Origin: Algibacter luteus | GTDB taxonomy: Bacteria > Bacteroidota > Bacteroidia > Flavobacteriales > Flavobacteriaceae | NCBI RefSeq assembly: GCF_900141715.1 | Contig: NZ_FQYK01000003.1 | Coordinates: 1-64,000 of the forward strand | Length of the DNA: 64,000 bases | Reading direction: 5' to 3' | In this document: piece by piece, positions 1 to 8,280 of the stretch | How the letters are laid out: each line of letters starts with the position of its first letter | Numbering within the stretch: position 1 is the first letter of the stretch | Translations under genes and position numbers: made by a program | Notes under the pieces: model-generated | The model's input: the letters and a program-made list of their open reading frames with translations, nothing else | The model's database searches: none | What the model was told of the DNA's origin: nothing

Positions 1-2131
1 CAATTTGATCGGAGCTTAAGGCGCTATCAAATATGCGAATCTCATCGATATTCCCTTGAAAATATTGAATAGGTGTACCTCTTGATAAACGTCCTACCTC
101 AAACTTGCCATTCCATAAACTCGCATCGGCTTCTATAGTTTGTCCAATCCATGATGCATTGGTAACCGTAGAAATTAATTCACCATCAACATATAGTGTT
201 TGGGTTCCTGTTGTGCCTGAAAAAGTTCCGGTAACATGATGCCACTCATCTGGATTAACTGAACTAGCACTTAATGTATTTGTTGTTCCTGAAGATAATC
301 GTATCCCAAATGATGGTCTGTTTCCATGCTTTCTATATAACCTACAAGACACATCTTCACCTAATATCGTCCTGTCTGAAACACCTGTGAGTGTTCCATC
401 AATTTTTATCCAAGCCATAAGTGTTACTTCGCCTAATCCTTGCAATAACGCATCACCCATTAAATAATCGTCCGACCCATCAAAATCTATCGTTGCGGCT
501 GACGGTGGGTTAACATTAAATAAATCGCGGTAATCTAAATCGCCGCCAGAAGCTAAATCACCATCCGCATCTGGAAGTATCGATAAATCTGAAGGATTTT
601 CAATATCCTCATTAATATCCCAAGTCGTATCAAGAACACCATTGGTTTCAAAGACATTATCTAAACCATCTGAATCTGCATCAACCGATAATACGGCATT
701 TGCCATTCCATTTTCTTGTATATCTGGAATGCCATCATTATCACTATCTAAATCCAAGAAATCTGGGTAAAAATCAAAATCGGTAAATACCACGTCTAAT
801 CCCGTACCGTAATCTAAATCTATACCTTCAGTAGAAACAGGGCCAGATGGGGCAATGTAACCAATAGTATATTGTGCTTCCACATTATCTGGAATTCCAT
901 CATCATCACTATCTAAATCTAAATGATTAAAAACACCATCGCCATCAAAATCTTCTCCAGAAACGATATTTAAAGAATTCGCATTAAAATCTAAAAACTG
1001 ACATTGTGTAAATGACATACCAAATTGCCTTGTTCTAGAGCCAGTAGCGGTCTTAAGAGCCTGCATTCTCATAGTAAATGAATTACCAACAAATTGATAA
1101 TAAGCTCGTAGAACTCTTAAAGTTGAAAAACCAGGACCTTCTTGTAAACCAGAAGCACTAATTTGAATATCACCAGCTCCTAAATCGAGAACCTCAAGAG
1201 AAGTTGGGTTTTCAGTTCCGTATGCTGCTGCATCATTATAAACTACAGATTCTCTTAAACTACCGCTTCCATCACAATCCCAAGTAATTCCGTTTATTCT
1301 AAATATGTCTGTTGAAGGAATTGTTGTACCAGAATTAACAATTGTAAATTTAAAAGTAACTCCGGGTGTTCCTACTCCCGTGAAAGTAAGTTCAGTTTGT
1401 AAATACTCAGGATTACCGGTGGTATCATTATCTATATTAGCGATAGTGGTATTGGACATTTCCATAATCTCCATAAGAACATCATGTCCTGCTATGGTAT
1501 TACCAAATCTATACACAGCCCCAACAGTTCCAACAGAACCTGAACTTGCCCCAGCATCATAATATCCATTTTCAAAATCTAAAGAGGGTAATGTACATTC
1601 AAACCTATTTTCACCCAAATTTTCTATGGCATCTGTTATACCATCGCCATCATCATCATAATCTAACTTATCGATAACTCCATCTTCATCGGTGTCTATT
1701 TGTGCATTACAAGTTGCATCTCCACCAGCCACATTAAAATAAATAGTTTGCCCAGAAGTATCGGCAGTGCTACCATTATTATTAATCACCTCTAAACCTG
1801 CAACAACAACCGAAACATAGCTTCCACTACCGTTCCAACCATCGTTTGCAAAATCGTAAATTTTTATATAATAATTATTACCGTTTGCAACGCAACCTAA
1901 ATCGTATTTTGATCCATAGGATTGAGTTACACCAGATTGCGACCCTTGATAACATTGATTATCGTCACATATTGTAGCAATTAAATCGTTTGCCGTATTG
2001 TAAATTTCAATTTTATTCTCATAAGCCCTATTAGGCCAAACTACAGTTATTTGTACGTCGGAGAATTGTGCAAAAGAAAAATTGCACATGAAAAAGATAA
2101 AAAATAGACTACAGAGTAGATTTTTTTTCAT
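1..2131 (-). CDS. Secreted multi-domain surface protein with TSP3-like Ca-binding repeats and LamG domain (partial, runs off left edge)
   Basis: An uninterrupted minus-strand frame of 710 codons starts at ATG 2131 and is still open at base 1, so the C-terminus is missing. The first ~25 residues form a signal peptide (MKKNLLCSLFFIF, then FSFAQ). Acidic thrombospondin type 3-like repeats follow: DTDEDGVIDKLDYDDDGDG near residue 155, then DFDGDGVFNHLDLDSDDDG, DLDSDNDGIPD and DADSDGLDN around residues 395-485. A Laminin-G/concanavalin-like domain follows (DFDGSDDYLMGD, then WIKIDG, DEWHHVTGTFSG, LYVDGELIST, GNIDEIRIF). Known proteins of this design in Flavobacteriaceae are exported by type IX secretion and act in adhesion or gliding. 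A C-terminal sorting domain would lie outside the window, so the secretion route is inferred. No enzyme motif was seen. Confidence 0.85.
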   Translation of the reverse strand, partial: MKKNLLCSLFFIFFMCNFSFAQFSDVQITVVWPNRAYENKIEIYNTANDLIATICDDNQCYQGSQSGVTQSYGSKYDLGCVANGNNYYIKIYDFANDGWNGSGSYVSVVVAGLEVINNNGSTADTSGQTIYFNVAGGDATCNAQIDTDEDGVIDKLDYDDDGDGITDAIENLGENRFECTLPSLDFENGYYDAGASSGSVGTVGAVYRFGNTIAGHDVLMEIMEMSNTTIANIDNDTTGNPEYLQTELTFTGVGTPGVTFKFTIVNSGTTIPSTDIFRINGITWDCDGSGSLRESVVYNDAAAYGTENPTSLEVLDLGAGDIQISASGLQEGPGFSTLRVLRAYYQFVGNSFTMRMQALKTATGSRTRQFGMSFTQCQFLDFNANSLNIVSGEDFDGDGVFNHLDLDSDDDGIPDNVEAQYTIGYIAPSGPVSTEGIDLDYGTGLDVVFTDFDFYPDFLDLDSDNDGIPDIQENGMANAVLSVDADSDGLDNVFETNGVLDTTWDINEDIENPSDLSILPDADGDLASGGDLDYRDLFNVNPPSAATIDFDGSDDYLMGDALLQGLGEVTLMAWIKIDGTLTGVSDRTILGEDVSCRLYRKHGNRPSFGIRLSSGTTNTLSASSVNPDEWHHVTGTFSGTTGTQTLYVDGELISTVTNASWIGQTIEADASLWNGKFEVGRLSRGTPIQYFQGNIDEIRIFDSALSSDQI

Positions 2132-2464
2132 GGTTTATAGATTTGGGCATTACAAAATTAACTGACTCACAACTCTTTACATATTTAATTCGATAAAAAT
2201 TAAAAAATACTCTATCAAATACACATAATCGATGAATGGTTGCTATTCAACTGATTTGAATCATTTCATTGATACAAACAGCGCCATAGTACTGAAATTA
2301 AGTTGAGGGAAGGTTATTTCAGTGTGAGAACCAAATTCGAATTTTTCGATTAAAATAAGGGTCAATATTAGAAAAAAAAATCGATAAAAACTAATATATA
2401 TCAGATAAAATGCATGTTTTTTACGATGAATTGCACTTTGTCGGTTTCGAAATCAAAAATAAAA
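2132..2464. other. Intergenic region without a recognisable gene
   Basis: These 333 AT-rich bases lie between the start of the surface protein and the stop of radA, both on the minus strand. No open frame of note, RNA gene or strong terminator hairpin was found. It should hold the promoter of the surface protein, but no clear TAnnTTTG box could be picked. Confidence 0.5.
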
Positions 2465-3823
2465 TTAAACGATTAAACCTATTAAATCTTCAATTTTAGA
2501 AATTAATTGAATTTTTATAACCGTGTTTTTTAGAGAAATTTTATTGTATTTAGACACAAAAATGGTTGAAAACCCCAGTTTTTCAGCTTCTAAAATACGT
2601 TGTTCTACACGCTGAACCGGCCTAATTTCGCCTGATAATCCCACCTCAGCAGCGTAACAAAAATCTTTAGGAAGGGCAACATCTTCGTTTGAAGATAAAA
2701 TTGAAGCCACAACCGCCAAATCTATAGCCGGATCATCAACAGATATGCCTCCGGTAATATTTAAAAAGACATCTTTTGCACCTAAACGAAAACCAGCCCG
2801 CTTTTCTAAAACAGCCAGCAACATGTTAAGTCGTTTTGCATTAAATCCAGTCGCGCTCCGCTGTGGCGTACCATAAACAGCGGTACTTACAAGGGCTTGT
2901 ACTTCAATCATTAACGGTCGCATCCCTTCTAAAGTAGCAGCTATGGCATTACCAGATAGTTCTTCATCTTTTTTTGAAATTAATATTTCAGAAGGGTTTG
3001 AAACTTCTCGCAATCCAGAACCTTGCATTTCATAAATACCTAATTCATTTGTTGAGCCAAAACGATTTTTATGTGCTCTTAAAATTCGGAAAACATGATT
3101 TCTATCACCCTCAAATTGTAATACGGTATCTACCATATGTTCTAATATTTTTGGGCCTGCAATATTACCATCTTTTGTAATGTGCCCAATCAACAAGACA
3201 GGTGTTGCCGTTTCTTTTGCAAATTTTATCAACTCGGTAGTACATTCTTTTATTTGAGAAATACTTCCTGAAGACGATTCAATATAATCGCTATGTAAGG
3301 TCTGGATAGAATCAATAATAACAATATCGGGCTCTAAAGCCTCTATTTGTTTGAATATATTCTGAGTTTTGGTTTCAGTTAAAATATAACAGTTGTTATT
3401 TTCTGGATTAATACGTTCTGCACGCATTTTTATCTGTTTTTGGCTTTCTTCACCAGAAACATAAAGCGTTTTGTAAGGTAGTTTTAATGAAATTTGAAGC
3501 AGCAAAGTACTTTTTCCAATTCCAGGTTCACCTCCCAATAACGTTAAAGAACCTGGTACAATGCCACCGCCTAAAACGCGATTAAATTCTGCGTCAAAAG
3601 TATCTAATCGAGGTTCTTTAGAGGTATCGATTTCATCAATTCGAAGAGGAATTGATGCTTTTTTTACTTTAGAAGTAGGTGATTTCCAATCGCTTTTTTC
3701 TGGTTTCTGAATTAGTTCTTCAACAATGGTATTCCACTCTTTGCAGGCATTGCATTGTCCTTGCCATTTAGCATATTGAGAACCGCAATTTTGGCAGAAA
3801 AAAGTAGTTTTGATTTTAGCCAT
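2465..3823 (-). CDS. radA: DNA repair protein RadA
   Basis: RadA (Sms) is a RecA-like ATPase that helps branch migration and recombination intermediate processing. Length, 452 residues, is normal. Visible parts: an N-terminal four-cysteine zinc finger (C10, C13, C24, C27), the Walker A motif GEPGIGKST at 98-106, the RadA-specific KNRFG motif near residue 255, and a C-terminal Lon-protease-like domain (SVDDPAIDLAVVASILSS, GEVGLSGEIRPV-like). It is the last gene of the minus-strand run that begins with panC, with only two bases between its ATG and the stop of the preceding esterase-like gene, which suggests one transcript. Confidence 0.97.
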   Translation of the reverse strand: MAKIKTTFFCQNCGSQYAKWQGQCNACKEWNTIVEELIQKPEKSDWKSPTSKVKKASIPLRIDEIDTSKEPRLDTFDAEFNRVLGGGIVPGSLTLLGGEPGIGKSTLLLQISLKLPYKTLYVSGEESQKQIKMRAERINPENNNCYILTETKTQNIFKQIEALEPDIVIIDSIQTLHSDYIESSSGSISQIKECTTELIKFAKETATPVLLIGHITKDGNIAGPKILEHMVDTVLQFEGDRNHVFRILRAHKNRFGSTNELGIYEMQGSGLREVSNPSEILISKKDEELSGNAIAATLEGMRPLMIEVQALVSTAVYGTPQRSATGFNAKRLNMLLAVLEKRAGFRLGAKDVFLNITGGISVDDPAIDLAVVASILSSNEDVALPKDFCYAAEVGLSGEIRPVQRVEQRILEAEKLGFSTIFVSKYNKISLKNTVIKIQLISKIEDLIGLIV

Positions 3824-3825
3824 TA

Positions 3826-4977
3826 TTAGTATCCAAAATCTTCTTTAATTAATTCTGCTTTTTCGAGCATCATATCTTTAGTAAGTCCAGCAACTTCTTC
3901 AAGTGTGTAAGCAGACTGATATGTTCTCATGGCCTTTTTGGGTTCCCCATTTTCTTCATAAAATCTTGCAATATAATATGCTCCTAAAAGTGTTTCGGGG
4001 TATGCCTTACGTGCTAATTTGCCAAGAGCTTCGTAATATTCGTAATATTCGTTTTTTTCTATTGCAGCAGAAATAGCTTTAAAATCGTTTATTAGGATTT
4101 TTTTATCGATACCAAATAAATTGGATATTGCCTGATACTTTTCTTCTAAATAGAGCACTGGCGAGATTTCTAATTCCAGAATAACCTCTTTATATTCCTT
4201 TTTTGAAATTGGTTGAAAAACCTGAAAAATACGCTCAATAGCGCTTGGTATAGCATGTGCTGGAACAGAGTAATGCGATGGCCCGTTGAAACTTTTAAAA
4301 TAATATTCTAATTGGTCATTCTCTATTGCTGAAAGATCTGAATTAAGAGCTTCAGTCATTTGCGTTATCGATTTATTATCGTTAGAAGTATTTGCTAAAT
4401 AATAAAATGTTTTAGATGGAATTTTATTTAAGACCTCTGGCAAATAATCTATCATATTAGGAGCTAGTTCTGGGCTTATTGATATATAAGCTTGAAATAA
4501 CGCATTAGGTTTTAATAAGTAATAATTTATAAAATTCGCAGTTTCTCCATGGCCTACAGCTATTCTAAAATTACCTGCTCGATATGTTTTTTCCACATAT
4601 GGCATTAATTCCATACCAATAAACTCGAAAAATACAGCTCCTGTCTCTATTGGTAACGAATTTTGTTCAGAATACAAACAATCATCAAATCGATTATCTA
4701 TTTGATTTACTCCTACAACTATAGCTTCTGGCATATCATCCCAATACGAGTAATAATCAACATTTCCAGCAACAATTTCAAACATATAATCGCCATCTAA
4801 AACTATAAATATAGGATAAGTTTTATCTTCATTAGCGGCATAACCCCTAGGCAATTGAATTTTAATTTGTCGCTCCTCGCCTAGTTTTGAAGAATGAATA
4901 GTTTCATATTTAACTTGAGCCTTTGTAATATTCAAAGCCAATAAACAAAGTATAAAAAGAATTGCAGATTTTTTCAT
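3826..4977 (-). CDS. Secreted esterase-like alpha/beta-hydrolase protein, probable nucleophile loss
   Basis: This 383-residue protein has an N-terminal signal peptide (MKKSAILFILCLLALNITKAQ) and the fold of the PF00756 putative esterase family (IroE/Fes, esterase D type): YPIFIVLDGDYMF, VGVNQIDNRFDDCLY and AYISISPELAP are recognisable blocks, with a late His in GPSHYSVPAHA. At the nucleophile elbow, where the family has GHSxGG, the sequence reads GHGETA, so the serine is replaced by Gly144 (codon at 4546-4548). About 110 C-terminal residues look helical and TPR-like (YYIARFYEENGEPKKAMRTYQSAYTLEE). It lies directly upstream of radA. A periplasmic binding or scaffold role is possible; esterase activity is doubtful. 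Confidence 0.8.
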   Translation of the reverse strand: MKKSAILFILCLLALNITKAQVKYETIHSSKLGEERQIKIQLPRGYAANEDKTYPIFIVLDGDYMFEIVAGNVDYYSYWDDMPEAIVVGVNQIDNRFDDCLYSEQNSLPIETGAVFFEFIGMELMPYVEKTYRAGNFRIAVGHGETANFINYYLLKPNALFQAYISISPELAPNMIDYLPEVLNKIPSKTFYYLANTSNDNKSITQMTEALNSDLSAIENDQLEYYFKSFNGPSHYSVPAHAIPSAIERIFQVFQPISKKEYKEVILELEISPVLYLEEKYQAISNLFGIDKKILINDFKAISAAIEKNEYYEYYEALGKLARKAYPETLLGAYYIARFYEENGEPKKAMRTYQSAYTLEEVAGLTKDMMLEKAELIKEDFGY

Positions 4978-5063
4978 TATGAAAATAATTGAGAAATTTT
5001 AGTGGCAAGGTAAGAAATTAAGATAGAGTTTAAAAGCAAAGATTTTTATGCTTCTAAGCCCCT

Positions 5064-6026
5064 TTAAACTGTTTTTTTTCTATTGAAAATAGGTAAATAG
5101 ATTAATGAAAGTCCTCCAAAAACTATAATTAGTAAGGTTTGCGAAGACCAAACAATCCAACCGAAAGCACGACTAGGGTCCTCAGGAATAAAAAATAACG
5201 ATGTAAAAACTAACACGACAGCCTCTGGATAAGAGCCAATACCTCCATTTGTTGCAGCAATACTAAAACTGGCTGCTATAAATCCTATTAAAACAGCAGC
5301 AAATGGAATGTCATTCATTTCTGCTAATGAAAAAGTGGTAACGTAAAACATGAGCACATACATGGTCCAGATAAAGAGCGTGTGAAAAATAAATGCCCAT
5401 TTCTTTTTCATTTTAAAAATACTTAAAGCACCCTCAACTAAACCTGCAACGAAATGCTTAATTTTTAGGGCAATTTTAGAGTTACTTCTATTGATAAATC
5501 TTAAAAAGAAAAGAATTAAAATGAATACCGCTAGTAAAGCTATACCTATTTTGAAAGGGTCGAATTTTTCAACTAAAAAACCATAGATAAAATCAAATTG
5601 AAGAAAAAGTGTAACGACAATAATACCTAACATGACAAGCATATCGGCAATACGCTCTGCTACAATAGTTCCAAATCCTTTTTCAAAAGGTACATCCTCG
5701 TAATTTGTCAGTATGGAAGCCCTTGCAACTTCTCCTGCCCTAGGAATCGTATAATTTATTAAATAGGTCGCAAAAACAGCCATAATACTATTCCCTAATT
5801 TAATTTCATACCCCATTGGCTCCAGCTGAAACTGCCAACGATAAGCTCTAGATAAATGGCTTAATAAGCCAAAAAACATCCCTAGTAAAATATAGGTGTA
5901 ATCAGCCTTCTTGAAATATTCTAAAAGTTCTTTAATTGAAATTTGCGACAGAGAATACCAAACTAAAAAAACTCCCAGTAATAATGGGAGCGTAATTTTT
6001 AAAGTATTTTTAAGTTTTTTATTCAA
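5064..6026 (-). CDS. YbhN/UPF0104-type integral membrane protein (lysylphosphatidylglycerol synthase TM-like)
   Basis: A 320-residue polytopic membrane protein of the UPF0104/LPG_synthase_TM family. Many hydrophobic segments are visible, starting with a helix at about residues 10-25 (LKITLPLLLGVFLVWYSL). The family hallmark region near residues 75-110 is present (YTIPRAGEVARASIL and FEKGFGTIVAERIADML). Members such as E. coli YbhN and the membrane half of MprF are linked to lipid transfer or flipping, but no substrate can be read from the sequence. It starts four bases after the stop of panD in the pantothenate gene run; this order is common in Bacteroidota. Confidence 0.88.
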   Translation of the reverse strand: MNKKLKNTLKITLPLLLGVFLVWYSLSQISIKELLEYFKKADYTYILLGMFFGLLSHLSRAYRWQFQLEPMGYEIKLGNSIMAVFATYLINYTIPRAGEVARASILTNYEDVPFEKGFGTIVAERIADMLVMLGIIVVTLFLQFDFIYGFLVEKFDPFKIGIALLAVFILILFFLRFINRSNSKIALKIKHFVAGLVEGALSIFKMKKKWAFIFHTLFIWTMYVLMFYVTTFSLAEMNDIPFAAVLIGFIAASFSIAATNGGIGSYPEAVVLVFTSLFFIPEDPSRAFGWIVWSSQTLLIIVFGGLSLIYLPIFNRKKTV

Positions 6027-6029
6027 AGC

Positions 6030-6380
6030 CTATTTTAATAAGTTAGTGGCTTCATCAGGGAAAACTAAAGATGGTTTAAAATTTTTAGCCAGTTCAATAT
6101 CCATAAACGCATAGGTGATAAGAATTAAAGTATCTCCCACAGATACTTTTCTTGCTGCGGCACCATTTAAAGTGATTTCTCCTGTTTTACGGGGTCCTGG
6201 AATACAATAGGTTTCTAATCGTTCTCCATTATCATTATTTACAATCTGAACTTTTTCACCTTGTATTATATTGGCAGCATCCATTAAGTCCTCATCAATA
6301 GTTATACTACCAATGTAATTGAGTTCTGCACCCGTGCATTTAACTCTATGTATTTTAGATTTTACTACTTGAATTTGCAT
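6030..6380 (-). CDS. panD: Aspartate 1-decarboxylase PanD
   Basis: PanD makes beta-alanine from L-aspartate for pantothenate and coenzyme A synthesis. The 116-residue pro-enzyme cleaves itself at a Gly-Ser bond to generate the pyruvoyl cofactor; the motif YIGSITID places this at Gly24-Ser25, the family position. The NGAAAR block near residue 73 of the active site is also present. It sits 13 bases downstream of panC, so both halves of the pathway (beta-alanine supply and pantoate ligation) are made from one transcript. Confidence 0.97.
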   Translation of the reverse strand: MQIQVVKSKIHRVKCTGAELNYIGSITIDEDLMDAANIIQGEKVQIVNNDNGERLETYCIPGPRKTGEITLNGAAARKVSVGDTLILITYAFMDIELAKNFKPSLVFPDEATNLLK

Positions 6381-6393
6381 GTGGCAAAGATAA

Positions 6394-7245
6394 TTAATTT
6401 AAAGCGATATTATCAATTAGTCTAATATCATCGGCATATACGGCAATAAACGCTCTATATGCTTTTTTGTTTGATTTTCGTTTAACCGGTTTTAAGGTTT
6501 TAACATCGGCAATAATGAAATATTCCAATTGCAATAATTCATGTTTAGCAAACTGTCTTTCAACCCATTCCGAAACTTTACCAGCACTTTTTGTGCCAAA
6601 TTTTTCCTTGGCAGTTTTTAAAGTTTTGTAAATAAAAGGTGCTGCGTCTTTATATTCGGGCTTTAACCTTGTATTTCTGGAACTCATGGCTAAACCATTA
6701 GTTTCTCTATGAATTTTGCAACCAACAATAGTTACAGGAATATGATATTTTTCAACGAGCTTTTTGATAATTGTCAGTTGCTGAAAATCTTTCTCTCCAA
6801 AATAAGCTTTGTGCGGTTTTACAATCTCAAAAAAGCGTTTTACTATGGTGCCGACACCATCAAAATGGCCTTTTCTGAATCTGCCTTCCATTTCAAACTC
6901 TAATCCATCAAAATCAAATTCCTGTGAAACGGTCTTTCCTTCGTAAATATCCTTCACAGTAGGTGCATATACTAAAATTTTACTTGTGCTAACCGTTTGC
7001 AAAAGTGATACATCTGCATCTAAGGTCCGAGGGTATTTTACTAAATCGTTTTTATTATCAAATTGGGTTGGGTTAACAAAAATACTAACAACAACCATAT
7101 CATTTTCATTCAAGGCTTTTTTAACCAATTGTAAATGACCTTGGTGCAAAGCGCCCATGGTAGGAACCATTCCAAAAGTTAGCTTTTTAGCTTTAAAGGC
7201 TTCAATAGCCTTAATTATTCCTTGTTTGTCTTTGTAAACTTCCAA
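6394..7245 (-). CDS. panC: Pantothenate synthetase PanC
   Basis: PanC joins pantoate and beta-alanine with ATP to give pantothenate. The 283-residue length is typical. ATP-binding and family motifs are visible: [13 protein letters not shown] (HxGH-type nucleotidyltransferase motif) near residues 29-41, [10 protein letters not shown] near 54-63, FGEKDFQQL, and MSSRNTRL (KMSKS-equivalent) near residue 187. First gene of the minus-strand run panC-panD-YbhN-like-esterase-radA, with a good -7 box at 7270-7277 some 25 bases upstream. Confidence 0.97.
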   Translation of the reverse strand: MEVYKDKQGIIKAIEAFKAKKLTFGMVPTMGALHQGHLQLVKKALNENDMVVVSIFVNPTQFDNKNDLVKYPRTLDADVSLLQTVSTSKILVYAPTVKDIYEGKTVSQEFDFDGLEFEMEGRFRKGHFDGVGTIVKRFFEIVKPHKAYFGEKDFQQLTIIKKLVEKYHIPVTIVGCKIHRETNGLAMSSRNTRLKPEYKDAAPFIYKTLKTAKEKFGTKSAGKVSEWVERQFAKHELLQLEYFIIADVKTLKPVKRKSNKKAYRAFIAVYADDIRLIDNIALN

Positions 7246-7269
7246 CTTTTAATAAAAAATTAACGCGTG

Positions 7270-7277
7270 CAAACTTA
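7270..7277 (-). promoter_or_regulatory. Promoter -7 box for panC run
   Basis: On the minus strand the bases read TAAGTTTG, a full match to TAnnTTTG, followed by a 25-base leader to the panC ATG. No convincing -33 TTG at the usual distance. Confidence 0.55.
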
Positions 7278-7308
7278 AGATTTTACAACCAATTAGCATA
7301 AAATTTTG

Positions 7309-7316
7309 TACTTTTG
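7309..7316 (+). promoter_or_regulatory. Promoter -7 box for glycogen-synthase-like gene
   Basis: The bases TACTTTTG match TAnnTTTG. The box lies back to back with the panC promoter in a 200-base divergent gap and would leave a leader of about 125 bases. Confidence 0.5.
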
Positions 7317-7445
7317 CGTGTTTTTTATTTCGAAATTTTAAATAAAGTGTACCCTTCAATTAGGCAAGACTAGTTTTAATTTCTAAAAAACAAATCATTA
7401 ATTGCTATTGCATTAGTGCTATTTTAAGTCAACAAAAACAAACAT

Positions 7446-8255
7446 ATGAAAGATAAGAGGGTATTATATGTATCATCTGAAGTAGTTCCTTATTTACCTG
7501 AAACCGAAATTTCTTCTATGTCGTTCGAAGCACCAAGATTGGTGAATCAACAAGGCGGTCAAATTAGAATTTTTATGCCCCGATACGGCAACATTAACGA
7601 AAGAAGACATCAATTACACGAAGTTATAAGGTTATCTGGTATCAATTTAGTTATAAATGATTTAGATATGCCTCTTATAATCAAAGTGGCTTCCATCCCA
7701 AAAGAACGTATTCAAGTTTATTTTATTGATAATGACGAATATTTTAAAAGAAAAGCAACCTTGACTGATGAAGATGGGAAATTGTTTTCTGATAACGATG
7801 AGCGCGCTATCTTTTTTGCAAAAGGCGTAATTGAAACAGTTAAAAAATTAAACTGGGCACCAGATATTATTCACGTGCATGGTTGGTTGGCATCACTACT
7901 TCCTATTTATTTAAAAGAATACTACAAGGATGAACCTTTATTTAATGAAAGTAAAATTGTAACATCTATTTACAATCAAAGTTTTGAAGACACGTTAAAT
8001 AAAGACATGTTTAATAAAATTAGATTCGATAACATAAATGAAGATGCTATTAAATCTCTCGAAGAGCCTTCATATAGTAATTTAATGAAAATAGCGATAG
8101 ATTACTCCGATGCTCTAATTATTGGGTCTGAAGATATTCCTGAAGATTTAAACTCCTATTTACAGGCCACAGATAAGCCTATTTTAGAATACAAAAGTAA
8201 AGATGAATTTGGTGAAGCTTACACAACATTTTTTAATGAAACCGTTTTAAGTTAA
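7446..8255 (+). CDS. Truncated glycogen/starch synthase-like protein (GT5 N-terminal domain only)
   Basis: The 269 residues match only the N-terminal half of a GT5 glycogen synthase: YVSSEVVPY at the start, APRLVNQQGGQIRIFMPRYG, and PDIIHVHGWLASLLPIYLK near residue 140. Full enzymes have about 470-490 residues and a second Rossmann domain, absent here. The ADP-glucose-binding KxGGL motif expected after the first strand is replaced by ETEISSMSF, so catalysis looks unlikely. The reading frame is clean and followed 25 bases later by the DUF4270 lipoprotein gene, which argues for a maintained protein with another role. This short form divergent from panC is a recurrent arrangement in Bacteroidota as far as I recall. 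Confidence 0.85.
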   Translation: MKDKRVLYVSSEVVPYLPETEISSMSFEAPRLVNQQGGQIRIFMPRYGNINERRHQLHEVIRLSGINLVINDLDMPLIIKVASIPKERIQVYFIDNDEYFKRKATLTDEDGKLFSDNDERAIFFAKGVIETVKKLNWAPDIIHVHGWLASLLPIYLKEYYKDEPLFNESKIVTSIYNQSFEDTLNKDMFNKIRFDNINEDAIKSLEEPSYSNLMKIAIDYSDALIIGSEDIPEDLNSYLQATDKPILEYKSKDEFGEAYTTFFNETVLS

Positions 8256-8280
8256 TACATTTGAATTCATTACATATTTT

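Noticed and set aside
1305-1562. Plus-strand open frame of 85 codons
   Set aside because: It is antisense to the continuous 710-codon secreted protein on the minus strand and has no recognisable motif; the Val/Ile-rich composition is the shadow of a Thr/Asn-rich gene.
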